The translations under genes were made by a program, and so were the position numbers. From contig JBFFXF010000002.1 of assembly GCA_041569895.1 (NCBI GenBank), positions 1 to 63,576 on the forward strand: 63,576 bases of DNA, read 5' to 3'. Shown here piece by piece: positions 27,541 through 35,338 of the stretch; the first letter of the stretch is position 1, and every line of letters begins with the position of its first letter. Origin of the DNA: JBFFXF01 sp041569895 (GTDB taxonomy: Bacteria; Planctomycetota; UBA8108; JACQVS01). The notes under the pieces are model-generated. The model saw only the letters and a program-made list of their open reading frames with translations. It did no database searches and was not told the origin of the DNA.

Positions 27541-27557
27541 TGGTCGTGATCAGTCCA
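27529..27557 (-). promoter_or_regulatory. Candidate sigma-70 promoter of the toxin-antitoxin operon
   Basis: On the minus strand TGGACT (-35, 27557-27552), a 17-nt spacer, then TATCAT (-10, 27534-27529). The -10 sits inside the palindromic operator, so occupancy would block polymerase. Confidence 0.55.
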
Positions 27558-27724
27558 GGGAAGACTTCAGTTTTCTTCGCGCGCCGGAGGCCAACGGAGA
27601 ATCCCGAAGTTTCTCGGATCGGAATCCGGCTCTCGCTTGCCGACCGGGCGAGTGAGTTCGACCACGTGCTACGCGTGCGATTTCGGAGGACGGCCCTCCA
27701 GCCGCGCGCAGCCTGACGGCGCTC

Positions 27725-29068
27725 TCACTTCCCCGTCGCCGACCGGCGTGCTTCGCCGATGCAGTACAGGTGGCGCGTGCCCCGGATGTAGATGCGGCCG
27801 CCGCTGATCGCCGGGGACGCGGCGCAGTCCTCGCCGAGCTCGTTCTCGGCGACTCGGTCGAAGGTCTCGCCGGGGCGGACCACGGTCATGACGCCGTCGT
27901 CGGCGAGGAAGTACACCAGGCCGCCGGCCGAGACCAGGGAGGCGCTGTATCGCGAGCCGAGGCGCTTCATCCAGTGCCGTGTTCCCGTCGGCGCGTCGAA
28001 ACAGCTGGCGATGCCACCATCGGACACCACCAGGAAGTGCTTCCCGACGACGATCGGCGAGGGGACGTACGCGGCGCCGCGGTTCGTCCGCCAGGCGATG
28101 TGCGTGTCGGTCACGTTGCCGGAGCCGTCCGGGCGGATGGCCAGGATATGGTGCTCCGGGTAGCCGGCGGTCAGGAAGAGCAGCTTCCCGTCGTACACCA
28201 TCGAGGCGACGAATTGCTCGGTCGGCCCGTCGATCACCCAGTGCCGGTTGCCGGTGCCCGGGTCGTAGCTCGCCACCGACTTGCTGCCCGAGAGGATCAT
28301 CTGCGTCCGCCCGTCGATCTCGCGAATGATCGGCGTGACGTAACTGCGCGTCTTGTTCTCGCGGTCGATTCGCCAGCGAACGCGTCCGTCCTCGCGATCG
28401 AGCGCCACGATCCAGGCGTCGCCGTCGTGGTCTCCATTGACGATGGCGAGGTCCTCGTGCAAGACGGGGCTGCTGCAGAAGCCGTGTGCGCTGATGAACT
28501 CGCCGGGTTTCGCCTCCCACTTCCTGTTGCCCTCGAGGTCGTACGCCGCGACGACGACACGGCCCACGGTGACCGGCCTGGGAGTCGATACGTTCGGGGC
28601 GGGTACCGTCCTGCCGTCGGTCTCGAGAAACGTGACGACGATGAGCTCGCCGTCGGTGACCGGAGTGCTCGAGGCGTAGCTGTTCAGGTGGTGCTTGGTC
28701 TCGAGGAGCGACTCGAGCACCGTGCGGCGCCACACCTCGCTGCCGTCGGCGCGATTGAGGCAGAGGAGGACTCTCTCCTTCTTCTCCTTCAGGCAGGAGA
28801 CGAGGAAGATGCGATCGCCCCAGACGATCGGCGAGGCATGGCCCTCACCCGGAACCACGACCTTCCACGCGATGTTCTCGCCGGTCTCGCCGTTCCAGCG
28901 CGCCGGGACGCGCTTCTCGAGACTCGTCCCGTCGCCCCGCGGCCCGCGCCAGCCGTTCCAGCTCTCCGCGATGGCCGACGGCGCGGCGGCGAGGACGAGG
29001 ATGACGACCAGGGGCCTGACGATCCGGTCGAGCGAGCCCCTTCCGATAAACCTCACGGTGCGTGTCAC
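27725..29068 (-). CDS. Secreted PQQ-like beta-propeller repeat protein
   Basis: 447 residues; GTG start at 29068 preceded by GGAGAG. Signal peptide (LVVILVLAAAPSAIA). Right after it is the WNGWRGPRGDG motif, which recurs as WPQWRGP and WPQFRGP in two other proteins of this window. The rest is repeated blades of the PQQ type (for example GDRIFLVSCL, LCLNRADGSEVWRRT, VAAYDLEGNRKWEA). These planctomycete propellers are periplasmic and usually annotated PQQ-binding-like. The Trp-docking motifs are degenerate, so real PQQ binding is uncertain. Divergent from the DUF1501 gene. Confidence 0.9.
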   Translation of the reverse strand: MTRTVRFIGRGSLDRIVRPLVVILVLAAAPSAIAESWNGWRGPRGDGTSLEKRVPARWNGETGENIAWKVVVPGEGHASPIVWGDRIFLVSCLKEKKERVLLCLNRADGSEVWRRTVLESLLETKHHLNSYASSTPVTDGELIVVTFLETDGRTVPAPNVSTPRPVTVGRVVVAAYDLEGNRKWEAKPGEFISAHGFCSSPVLHEDLAIVNGDHDGDAWIVALDREDGRVRWRIDRENKTRSYVTPIIREIDGRTQMILSGSKSVASYDPGTGNRHWVIDGPTEQFVASMVYDGKLLFLTAGYPEHHILAIRPDGSGNVTDTHIAWRTNRGAAYVPSPIVVGKHFLVVSDGGIASCFDAPTGTRHWMKRLGSRYSASLVSAGGLVYFLADDGVMTVVRPGETFDRVAENELGEDCAASPAISGGRIYIRGTRHLYCIGEARRSATGK

Positions 29069-29096
29069 GATGCTCTCCAGGATGATCTCGGGTCAG

Positions 29097-29134
29097 AATC
29101 GACGCAGAGTCGACGCAGAGTCGTCGACGCAGAG
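29097..29134 (+). repeat. Short tandem repeat (GACGCAGAGTC, about 3 units)
   Basis: Three copies of GACGCAGAGTC or truncated GACGCAGAG, within the divergent promoter region between the PQQ-like gene and the DUF1501 gene. It resembles the CGCAGATT 9-nt module of the composite repeats but is not the same. Confidence 0.7.
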
Positions 29135-29175
29135 AGCCGACTCGGCGGCATGCCGGCTCATTGTACCGGCGCGGC

Positions 29176-29208
29176 GATCAAAGGGAACTCCGGGGGACTC
29201 CCTTGATC
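29176..29208. promoter_or_regulatory. Inverted repeat overlapping the DUF1501 promoter
   Basis: GATCAAAGGGAACTCC and GGACTCCCTTGATC form an imperfect dyad around a short G run. The right arm contains the TTGATC -35 box of the candidate promoter at 29203-29231, so it may be an operator, or a hairpin if transcribed from further upstream. Confidence 0.45.
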
Positions 29209-29231
29209 CGTCGTGCGGGCTCGAATAGACT
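29203..29231 (+). promoter_or_regulatory. Candidate sigma-70 promoter of the DUF1501 gene
   Basis: TTGATC, 17-nt spacer, TAGACT; 40 nt upstream of the ATG. Four or five of six consensus positions match at each box. Confidence 0.6.
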
Positions 29232-29270
29232 GGCGCAGCCATTGAACATGGGGAGCACGGAGAGCGCGAC

Positions 29271-30641
29271 ATGCTGACGATCTACTCCGATTACGACCGC
29301 CGACCGAACCACTGTGACGGCCTGTCACGGCGCGGCTTCCTGAAGATCGGCGGCATGGCCGCCGGCGGTCTCTCACTCGCCCAGCTCCTGCGCGCCGAGT
29401 CCGAATCCGGCACCGGCAGCAACCACAAGGCGATCATCAACGTCTACCTCCCCGGCGGTCCGGCTCACCTCGACATGTTCGATCTCAAGCCCGACGCGCC
29501 GAAGGAGATCCGCGGCGAGTTCAGACCGATCGAGACCAACGTCTCGGGAATCCAGATCTGCGAGCTCTTCCCGCGTCTGGCCTCGGTGATGGACAAGTTC
29601 GTCATCATCCGCTCGATCGCCGACGCGGACGGCCGGCACGACTGCTACCAGTGCATGACCGGCCACAAGAAGGGCAAGGAGTCGCCCCCCGGCGGCTGGC
29701 CGCAGCTCGGCGCGTACGTGTCGAGGCTCCAGGGGCCGGCGGCGCGCGGCACACCGCCGAACCTGTCGTTGATGTATCCGACCGGAAACCGCACGTGGGG
29801 CGAGGCGGGCACCGGCGGCTTCCTCGGCCACTCGCACACGCCGACGCAGCTCGTCAACAAGGACCCGAATCACCGCGCCGACAACATGACGCTGCGCGGC
29901 ATCACGCTCGAGCGGCTCCACGATCGCTACCGGCTGATGCGCTCGCTCGACTCGTTCCGGCGAGAGATCGACACCTCGGGCGTCATGGACGGGATCGACA
30001 CCTTCACGGAGCAGGCGGTCGACATCCTGTCGTCGTCGGGGCTCGCGCGGGCGCTCGACCTCTCGGAGGAGGACCCGCGCATCGTCGAGCGCTACGGCGA
30101 GAACATCCCCAAGTACCAGCGTGACGGCGCGCCGAAGATGGTGCGCAACTTCCTCGTCGCACGACGACTCGTCGAGGCCGGCGCGCGCGTCGTGTCGCTC
30201 AACTACAGCCGCTGGGACTGGCACGGCGGCGACGGCATGAACTTCCCGCGCTCGCGCCAGGAGTTCCCGCTGCTCGACTCCGGCCTGTCGGCGCTGCTGA
30301 TGGACCTCTCGGAGCGCGGCCTCGACAAGGACGTCTCCGTCGTCGTCTGGGGCGAGTTCGGACGCACGCCGAAGATCAACAAGAAGAACAGCCGCGACCA
30401 CTGGCCGAAGGTGTCGTTCGCGCTGCTCGCGGGCGGCGGCATGCGCACGGGCCAGGTGATCGGCGAGACCAACCGCAACGCCGAGTACCCCATCAAGCGC
30501 CCGGTCACCTTCCAGGAGGTCTTTGCGACCCTCTACCACAACGTCGGCATCGACGTCTCGACCACCCGCGTGCGCGACCTCCAGGGACGCCCGCACTACC
30601 TGGTCGACCCGGGAGTCGAGCCGATGCGCGAGCTGGTGTAG
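29271..30641 (+). CDS. DUF1501 twin-arginine secreted protein
   Basis: 456 residues. The N-terminus has a twin-arginine signal (SRRGFLKIGGMAAGGLSLAQLL), so it is exported folded by Tat. The body is DUF1501: NVYLPGGPAHLDMFDLKP, FPRLASVMDKFVIIRS, CYQCMTGH, SRWDWHGG and VVWGEFGRTPKINKK are all present. The fold is related to the alkaline phosphatase/sulfatase superfamily, but no enzyme activity is established. In planctomycetes DUF1501 genes sit beside DUF1553/DUF1549 cytochromes or PQQ-like genes; here the neighbours are two PQQ-like genes and a DUF1080 gene. GGAGAG precedes the ATG. It ends 7 bp from a convergent gene. Confidence 0.93.
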   Translation: MLTIYSDYDRRPNHCDGLSRRGFLKIGGMAAGGLSLAQLLRAESESGTGSNHKAIINVYLPGGPAHLDMFDLKPDAPKEIRGEFRPIETNVSGIQICELFPRLASVMDKFVIIRSIADADGRHDCYQCMTGHKKGKESPPGGWPQLGAYVSRLQGPAARGTPPNLSLMYPTGNRTWGEAGTGGFLGHSHTPTQLVNKDPNHRADNMTLRGITLERLHDRYRLMRSLDSFRREIDTSGVMDGIDTFTEQAVDILSSSGLARALDLSEEDPRIVERYGENIPKYQRDGAPKMVRNFLVARRLVEAGARVVSLNYSRWDWHGGDGMNFPRSRQEFPLLDSGLSALLMDLSERGLDKDVSVVVWGEFGRTPKINKKNSRDHWPKVSFALLAGGGMRTGQVIGETNRNAEYPIKRPVTFQEVFATLYHNVGIDVSTTRVRDLQGRPHYLVDPGVEPMRELV

Positions 30642-30648
30642 GCCTGAC

Positions 30649-31920
30649 TCACGACCCCGACGAGACGTCGTAGCAGAAGAGGAGCTCCTGGTCGCGCAGG
30701 TAGAGCTTGCCGCCCGAGATCACCGGGTGGGTCCAGATGCGGCCGCGTGGGCTGCGGCGGTCGCTCAGGGGGCTGAGGCGGAAGCGGCCGTGCTCGCGGT
30801 ATCCGCGGGTGGTCGCCTCGACGAGCGCCACGGTGCCGTCGCGCTCGTCGACGCAGTAGAACCGCCCGTCGGCGTACGTGAGGCAGCCCTTGCCGAGCTC
30901 TCGCTTCTCGCTCCAGACCTGGTCGCCGGTCTTGAAATCCTGGCACGTCCAGCCGTTGCCGTCGGAGTAGCCGTAGATGTGCCCGTCGAGCAGCACGACG
31001 CCGCCGTGGTGGTTCTTCATGACGCGGTTGAAATAGACCTCCTCGACCGCGTTTCGCTTGCCGATCTTCAGCAGCTTGCAGCCGACGCCGTAGCCCGACG
31101 TGACGTAGACGTGACCGTCGTGGAAGATCGGCGTCGGGATCACCGCCGTGCGTCCCGGCCACTCGGCGCGCCAGAGAAGCCGGCCGTCCTTCGCGGCGAC
31201 GCCGGCGACGCTCTCCATCGTCAGCTGGATGTACTGCCGGACGCCGTTGTGCTCGGCGGCGATGATCGAGGAGTACTGCGCCCGGTCGCTGAACTTCTCG
31301 CTCTGCCAGACGCGCTTCCCGGTGCGCTTGTCGAGCGCGACGATGGCGCCCTTCCTGCCGCCCGGCGTGCAGACGACGAGGTTGCCATCGACGAGCAGTG
31401 ACTCGGTGTACCCCCAGCCCGGCGTGCGCCCGCCGAAGTCCTTCATCGCGCGGCGCCAGATGACCGTGCCCTTGGACCGCGAGACGCACACGAGATCGCC
31501 GCGCCCGCCGAGCGCGTAGAGCACGCGGCCGTCGACGGTGGGCGTGCCCCGCGGCCCGTCGCCCCAGCCGTTCGAGAGCAGCTCGCCGACCTCGGCGGAC
31601 CAGAGCTCCTTGCCCTTGTCGCCGATGGCGATCACGTGCTCGGTGCGGCCGCGACCGCCCATGGTGTAGACCGTGCCGTCGACGACCGCCGGACCGGAGT
31701 AGCCGATGCCGGCGTCGCGGAAGAGCCACACGCGCTTCGGGCCATCGTCGGGCCACGACTTCAGCAACCCGGTCTCGGTGGAGATATCGTTCCGATTCGG
31801 GCCGCGCCACTGCGGCCAGTCGGTGGTGGAATCGCTGGCGAGGCCGTCAGCGGCGACGAGGACGGCCGCGAGCGACGCGGCGAGCGCGACGCGGGAGGTC
31901 TTCAGGCTCATCTGGATCAT
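30649..31920 (-). CDS. Secreted PQQ-like beta-propeller repeat protein
   Basis: 423 residues if started at ATG 31920 (MIQMSLKTSRVALAASLAAV); ATG 31911 gives a cleaner signal peptide. The frame extends upstream without coding character. After the signal comes DWPQWRGPNRND, then PQQ-type blades (TVYTMGGRGRTEHVIAIGDKGKELW, ALDKRTGKRVWQSEKF, FKTGDQVWSEKRELG). Periplasmic. It lies 43 bp downstream of the DUF1080 gene on the same strand, so the two are probably co-transcribed. Confidence 0.9.
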   Translation of the reverse strand: MIQMSLKTSRVALAASLAAVLVAADGLASDSTTDWPQWRGPNRNDISTETGLLKSWPDDGPKRVWLFRDAGIGYSGPAVVDGTVYTMGGRGRTEHVIAIGDKGKELWSAEVGELLSNGWGDGPRGTPTVDGRVLYALGGRGDLVCVSRSKGTVIWRRAMKDFGGRTPGWGYTESLLVDGNLVVCTPGGRKGAIVALDKRTGKRVWQSEKFSDRAQYSSIIAAEHNGVRQYIQLTMESVAGVAAKDGRLLWRAEWPGRTAVIPTPIFHDGHVYVTSGYGVGCKLLKIGKRNAVEEVYFNRVMKNHHGGVVLLDGHIYGYSDGNGWTCQDFKTGDQVWSEKRELGKGCLTYADGRFYCVDERDGTVALVEATTRGYREHGRFRLSPLSDRRSPRGRIWTHPVISGGKLYLRDQELLFCYDVSSGS

Positions 31921-31963
31921 CCGGTGCTTCTCCACTGGTTGTGACGTTTGATCTGCCCGGCGA

Positions 31964-33187
31964 CTACTTCTCCGGGGCACCTCGACCGGCGGGCGCCAGC
32001 ATCTCGAGATCGCGAAACCGCACCTCGACATCCTGACCGCCGTGGACCTGGAGCGCGATGAGGCCCTCGCGCCGGCCCGGGTCGTCCCGCACCTCGCTGA
32101 ACTTCGCGCCGTTGACGTGCACGGCGACGCGCTTCCCGTGCGCGGAGACGGTCATCTCGTTCCACTCGCCGGGCCGGAAGTGCTTCTCGAACACCTTCGC
32201 GGCCGGCCTCGCGACCCAGCCGCGGCCGCCGGTCTCGTAGAGCCCACCGGTGTCCCGCGCCGCGTCGATGTCGGCCTGGAAGCCCGCGATGCCGAGGTCA
32301 CCGGGCTGCTTCTCCGTGCGGAAGTAGAAGCCGCTGTTCCCCTCGGTCGCCCTGAACCGCATTCGTATCGTGAAGTCCTTCTGCGGCGCATCGAGGAAGA
32401 GGTGGCCGTGTCGCTTCTCGCTCGCCGGGTTGCGGCCGACGATGGCGCCGTCCTCGATCGTCCACGTGCCGCCGCCCTCGGCGGTCCAGCCGTCGAGGCT
32501 CTTGCCGTCCCAGAGCGGCTTCCAGCGGTGCCGGCCGAGGTCCTTCAGGCGGATGGCGCGCCAGCGCACGCTGGCGGACTCGGGCTTGCCCGGCTTCGGC
32601 CGGTAGCTGTGGACCTGGAGGCCGATGAAGCCCTCGAGGGTCATCGAGTCGACCAGGTCGGCAGCGGGCACGCCGTTCAGCCAGGTGCGGATCGAGTCGC
32701 CGCGGCAGACGACGCGAAACGCGTTCCACTCGCCGTGGCGCAGCGCGCGGCGCGCGGCCTCGTTGCCGTCGAGCGGGTAGAGCCAGCCGCGACGGTTCTC
32801 GTCGTAGATCCCGCCGCTCCAGAAGCGGGCGCGCTCGGTGTCCGGGTCGATCTCGACCTGGTACCCGCCGACACGGCCGTTCGGCCGCACCAGGCTGCGG
32901 ATCTGAACGCCCGAGTTGAGCACCGGGTCGACCTTGAACTCGAGCTCGAGCACGAAGTCGCCGTACGTCCGCTCCGTGACCAGGAACGTGTTCGGCGTCC
33001 TCGGCGCCGTCGTGCCGACGATCGTGCCGTCCTCGACGCGGTAGGTCGCCTTGCCGCCGAGCCGCTTCCACCCGCGCAGGGTCGCGCCGTCGAAGAGATC
33101 GACGAAGCCATCAGCGGAGGTCTCGTCGGCGGGAAGGGCCGTGGCGACGGCGAGGCAGGTTGTCAGGGCGAGGAGGGGGAGTTTCAT
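31964..33187 (-). CDS. Two-domain DUF1080 (3-keto-disaccharide hydrolase) protein
   Basis: 407 residues: signal peptide 1-20, then two tandem DUF1080 domains (about 27-213 and 220-400). Both show the family pattern FVDLFDGATLRGWKR or KPLWDGKSLDGWTAE, followed by DGTIVG or DGAIVG, FVLELEFKVD or FTIRMRFRAT, NSGVQIRS or NSGFYFRT, and GEWNAFRVV or GEWNEMTVS. This concanavalin-like fold includes enzymes that cleave 3-keto-glycosides. Periplasmic carbohydrate role inferred. Upstream lies an inverted composite repeat, downstream a PQQ-like gene in probable operon. Confidence 0.93.
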   Translation of the reverse strand: MKLPLLALTTCLAVATALPADETSADGFVDLFDGATLRGWKRLGGKATYRVEDGTIVGTTAPRTPNTFLVTERTYGDFVLELEFKVDPVLNSGVQIRSLVRPNGRVGGYQVEIDPDTERARFWSGGIYDENRRGWLYPLDGNEAARRALRHGEWNAFRVVCRGDSIRTWLNGVPAADLVDSMTLEGFIGLQVHSYRPKPGKPESASVRWRAIRLKDLGRHRWKPLWDGKSLDGWTAEGGGTWTIEDGAIVGRNPASEKRHGHLFLDAPQKDFTIRMRFRATEGNSGFYFRTEKQPGDLGIAGFQADIDAARDTGGLYETGGRGWVARPAAKVFEKHFRPGEWNEMTVSAHGKRVAVHVNGAKFSEVRDDPGRREGLIALQVHGGQDVEVRFRDLEMLAPAGRGAPEK

Positions 33188-33216
33188 TGTCGGTTGTCCT
33201 GTTGGCCCGCAAATTG

Positions 33217-33400
33217 ATTTCGTGCTCGTGCTCGTCCTCGATCCGCGTTCGACACCGAGACCGATTCCGATTCCGACTCCGATTCCGATGACCGATTCCG
33301 ATGTCCGATACCGATTCCGACTCCGATACCGATACCGAGTGGGTAGGACTCTCTCTCAATCTGCGTCATCTGCGTTCCCGTCCTCGTCCTGCGGTCGCCC
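33217..33400 (-). repeat. Composite intergenic repeat (inverted, shortened)
   Basis: Between the DUF1080 start and the hydrolase stop. Plus-strand order: GTGCTCGTCCTCG units 33221-33240; CCGATTCCGA/CCGATACCGA hexamers 33253-33340; CAATCTGCGTCATCTGCGTT with TCCTCGTC tail 33358-33390. This is the reverse complement of the second half of the full repeat; the CCCGTN module is absent. Confidence 0.88.
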
Positions 33401-33451
33401 GGAATGCGGAAGCCTACCACGACATCGCCCCGTCTCAAAGCGATCGATCGA

Positions 33452-34396
33452 TCACCGGTCGTTCGCGATGTCGTCCAGGAACGACTCGACGAGCTGCAGG
33501 AAGCGCGCCGGCGACTCCATGTGGAGCATGTGGCCCGCTCCGGGGACGTTGGCGATTCGCGTGCGCGGCGCGCGGTCCTTGATGGCGCCCGCGACGCGCG
33601 CGATGTCGGCGTGGTCCAGTGTCGGCACGAGCACGAGCACCGGCGGGCGCAGCCGATCGAGGAGCTCGATGGCCGGTCGCGGCACGCGGAAGAGCGTGCG
33701 GTCGAGCGAGAACACGCCGGCGTTGTCGACCACCAGTCGTCGCAGGCGATCCCGGAGCTCCGGTCGCGAGCGCGCCGAGGGCGCGAAGTGCGCGTCGTCG
33801 ATGAGGGCGCGGGCGAGCCCCTCCGCGCCATCGCGCTCGAAGACGCGGCTGAAGCCGGCGGCGCGCTCGAGGAACTCGCGCGACCACTCGAAGCCGCCGA
33901 GCGTCGGCGCCAGGAGCACGAGCGCGTCGACGCGCCCGGGATGCGCCAGCGCGAAGTCGAGCGCGAGCCCGCCGCCCATCGACACGCCGATGATCGTGAC
34001 GCGATCGACCCGCGCGCGATCGATCACGGCGAGCATGTCGTCGATCGGCGAGTGCTCGGCGACCGGCGCGGGCGAGCGGCCCCAGCCGCGGGGATCGTAT
34101 CGGATGACGCGGAAGCGGCGGGCGAGCTCGACGAACGCGTCGTCCCACTGGCGCAGGTCGATGGCGCCGCCGTTGACGAGAAGCAGCGCGCGCCCACGCC
34201 CGGCGGCCTCGATCCAGACACGTCCGTTCTGGACATCGGCCCAGCCCGCGGCGATCTCCGGCGGTGCGACCGCGTCCGCGGAGCGCCGGACGTCCGGCGC
34301 GCCGCACGAGCTGACACCGACGAGCAGCGCCAGCAGCGTCGGGCTCGACACCACCGCGAGCGCCGACCTCGATCGGCGGCGTCCGGTCATGCTCAT
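33452..34396 (-). CDS. Alpha/beta hydrolase, probable lipoprotein
   Basis: 314 residues. The N-terminal hydrophobic stretch ends in a lipobox (LLVGVSSC, Cys31), implying an outer- or inner-membrane lipoprotein. Alpha/beta hydrolase core: oxyanion-region VNGGAID, YDPRGWGRS, nucleophile elbow GVSMGGG (Ser139), LVLVPTLDHADI with the likely acid Asp, and the catalytic His in PGAGHMLHMESP. Full-length for the family. The substrate (ester or lactone) is unknown. It overlaps the glycosylase gene by 4 nt (ATGA), so it is translated second in a two-gene operon. Confidence 0.9.
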   Translation of the reverse strand: MSMTGRRRSRSALAVVSSPTLLALLVGVSSCGAPDVRRSADAVAPPEIAAGWADVQNGRVWIEAAGRGRALLLVNGGAIDLRQWDDAFVELARRFRVIRYDPRGWGRSPAPVAEHSPIDDMLAVIDRARVDRVTIIGVSMGGGLALDFALAHPGRVDALVLLAPTLGGFEWSREFLERAAGFSRVFERDGAEGLARALIDDAHFAPSARSRPELRDRLRRLVVDNAGVFSLDRTLFRVPRPAIELLDRLRPPVLVLVPTLDHADIARVAGAIKDRAPRTRIANVPGAGHMLHMESPARFLQLVESFLDDIANDR

Positions 34397-35139
34397 GACG
34401 GCACCTCGATGCCGAGCGCCGCGAGCTCGCGCGTCGCCGCCTCCGCCCAGCCGCGGTTGGCGGCGGGGCTCTGCGGGCTCGGGTGGAGGACGCGCCCGAT
34501 GGAGAACGGCAGCCCGTCGAGCGCGGCGCGAGCCCTCGACTCGGCGAAGTTGCCCACCCCGACGACGAACCGCGGCGCGGTCGCCTCGATGCTCTCGCGC
34601 AGAGCGGCGTCGCAGATCTCGAAGAGCCGATCGCGCGTCGTCCGCGGCAGCTTGTCGGGCGTCCGGTTGCGGCCCGATGCCTCCATGAAGACGAGCGGGC
34701 AGTAGTTCAGGATGAAGAAACGGCTGAAGAAGCGCCGCGGCGTCTTGAAGCGCTCGCGCGCCCAGCCCCAGAGCCGCGCGCCGCTGACCTCGCTGCGCGG
34801 ACAGTCGAACCCGAGCACCGGCCGCTTCGGGTGCTCGCGGGGCGGCTTCCCGACCCGCCCGCGAACTCCGAGCCAGTCACGCACCAGCGCCACCTCGCCG
34901 AACGGCACCCCGGTCTGCGCCATGCCGAACGGCCCGGGGTTCATCCCCACGAGCACCGCCTCGCACCCGCGGCGCGCGTGACGGCGGATGTAATCCTCGT
35001 GCGCCTCGCGTGCGTAGACGAGCGGGTTGTAGACGTAGGCCACGGGCGCGGAAAAGCGAAGCGATGCGAGCTGGCGGGTGAGCTTGCGGGAGATGGCGAT
35101 GAGCTGCTCGTTCACGTCAGGCACCGTTCGTCTGTCCAC
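34393..35139 (-). CDS. SMUG1-type single-strand-selective uracil-DNA glycosylase
   Basis: 248 residues. It removes uracil and some oxidised pyrimidines from DNA as the first step of base-excision repair. SMUG1 (UDG family 3) signatures are intact: GMNPGPFGMAQTGVPFGEV (water-activating region with Asn), FFILNYCPLVFM, VVGVGNFAE, and the intercalating-loop motif LHPSPQSPAANRGW. The start is GTG 35139; GTG 35115 is an equally possible second choice. A GGGAACGGGAAC string precedes the first GTG. SMUG enzymes are patchily distributed in bacteria and include planctomycete members. Coupled to the lipoprotein hydrolase, a link without obvious functional logic. Confidence 0.92.
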   Translation of the reverse strand: MDRRTVPDVNEQLIAISRKLTRQLASLRFSAPVAYVYNPLVYAREAHEDYIRRHARRGCEAVLVGMNPGPFGMAQTGVPFGEVALVRDWLGVRGRVGKPPREHPKRPVLGFDCPRSEVSGARLWGWARERFKTPRRFFSRFFILNYCPLVFMEASGRNRTPDKLPRTTRDRLFEICDAALRESIEATAPRFVVGVGNFAESRARAALDGLPFSIGRVLHPSPQSPAANRGWAEAATRELAALGIEVPS

Positions 35140-35170
35140 GTTCCCGTTCCCGGAATACCGAAGAGAAGAC

Positions 35171-35338
35171 TCATGAGGAAGGCAAGAAACGCCAGGAAAG
35201 CAGGAAACGGATGGACTGATGGGGTTGCTCTTCGTGAGCGCCTCGCCTCTCGGGGAGTCCTCGAACCGACGTGGGACATCCGAAGCAGAACACCCAAACC
35301 CGCTTCCTGCCCTCCTCTTCCTCCTGATTTCCTCATGA
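35171..35338. repeat. Purine/pyrimidine inverted-repeat element
   Basis: Left end TCATGAGGAA (35171-35180) and right end TTCCTCATGA (35329-35338) are a perfect 10-bp inverted repeat. Inside, the left arm carries AGGCAAGAAACGCCAGGAAAGCAGGAA and the right arm a loosely complementary CTTCCTGCCCTCCTCTTCC. The left arm resembles the AGGCAGGAA module of the composite repeats. The right end runs over the stop codon of the PVC cytochrome gene. Nothing else is recognised in the gap 35140-35332. Confidence 0.6.
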
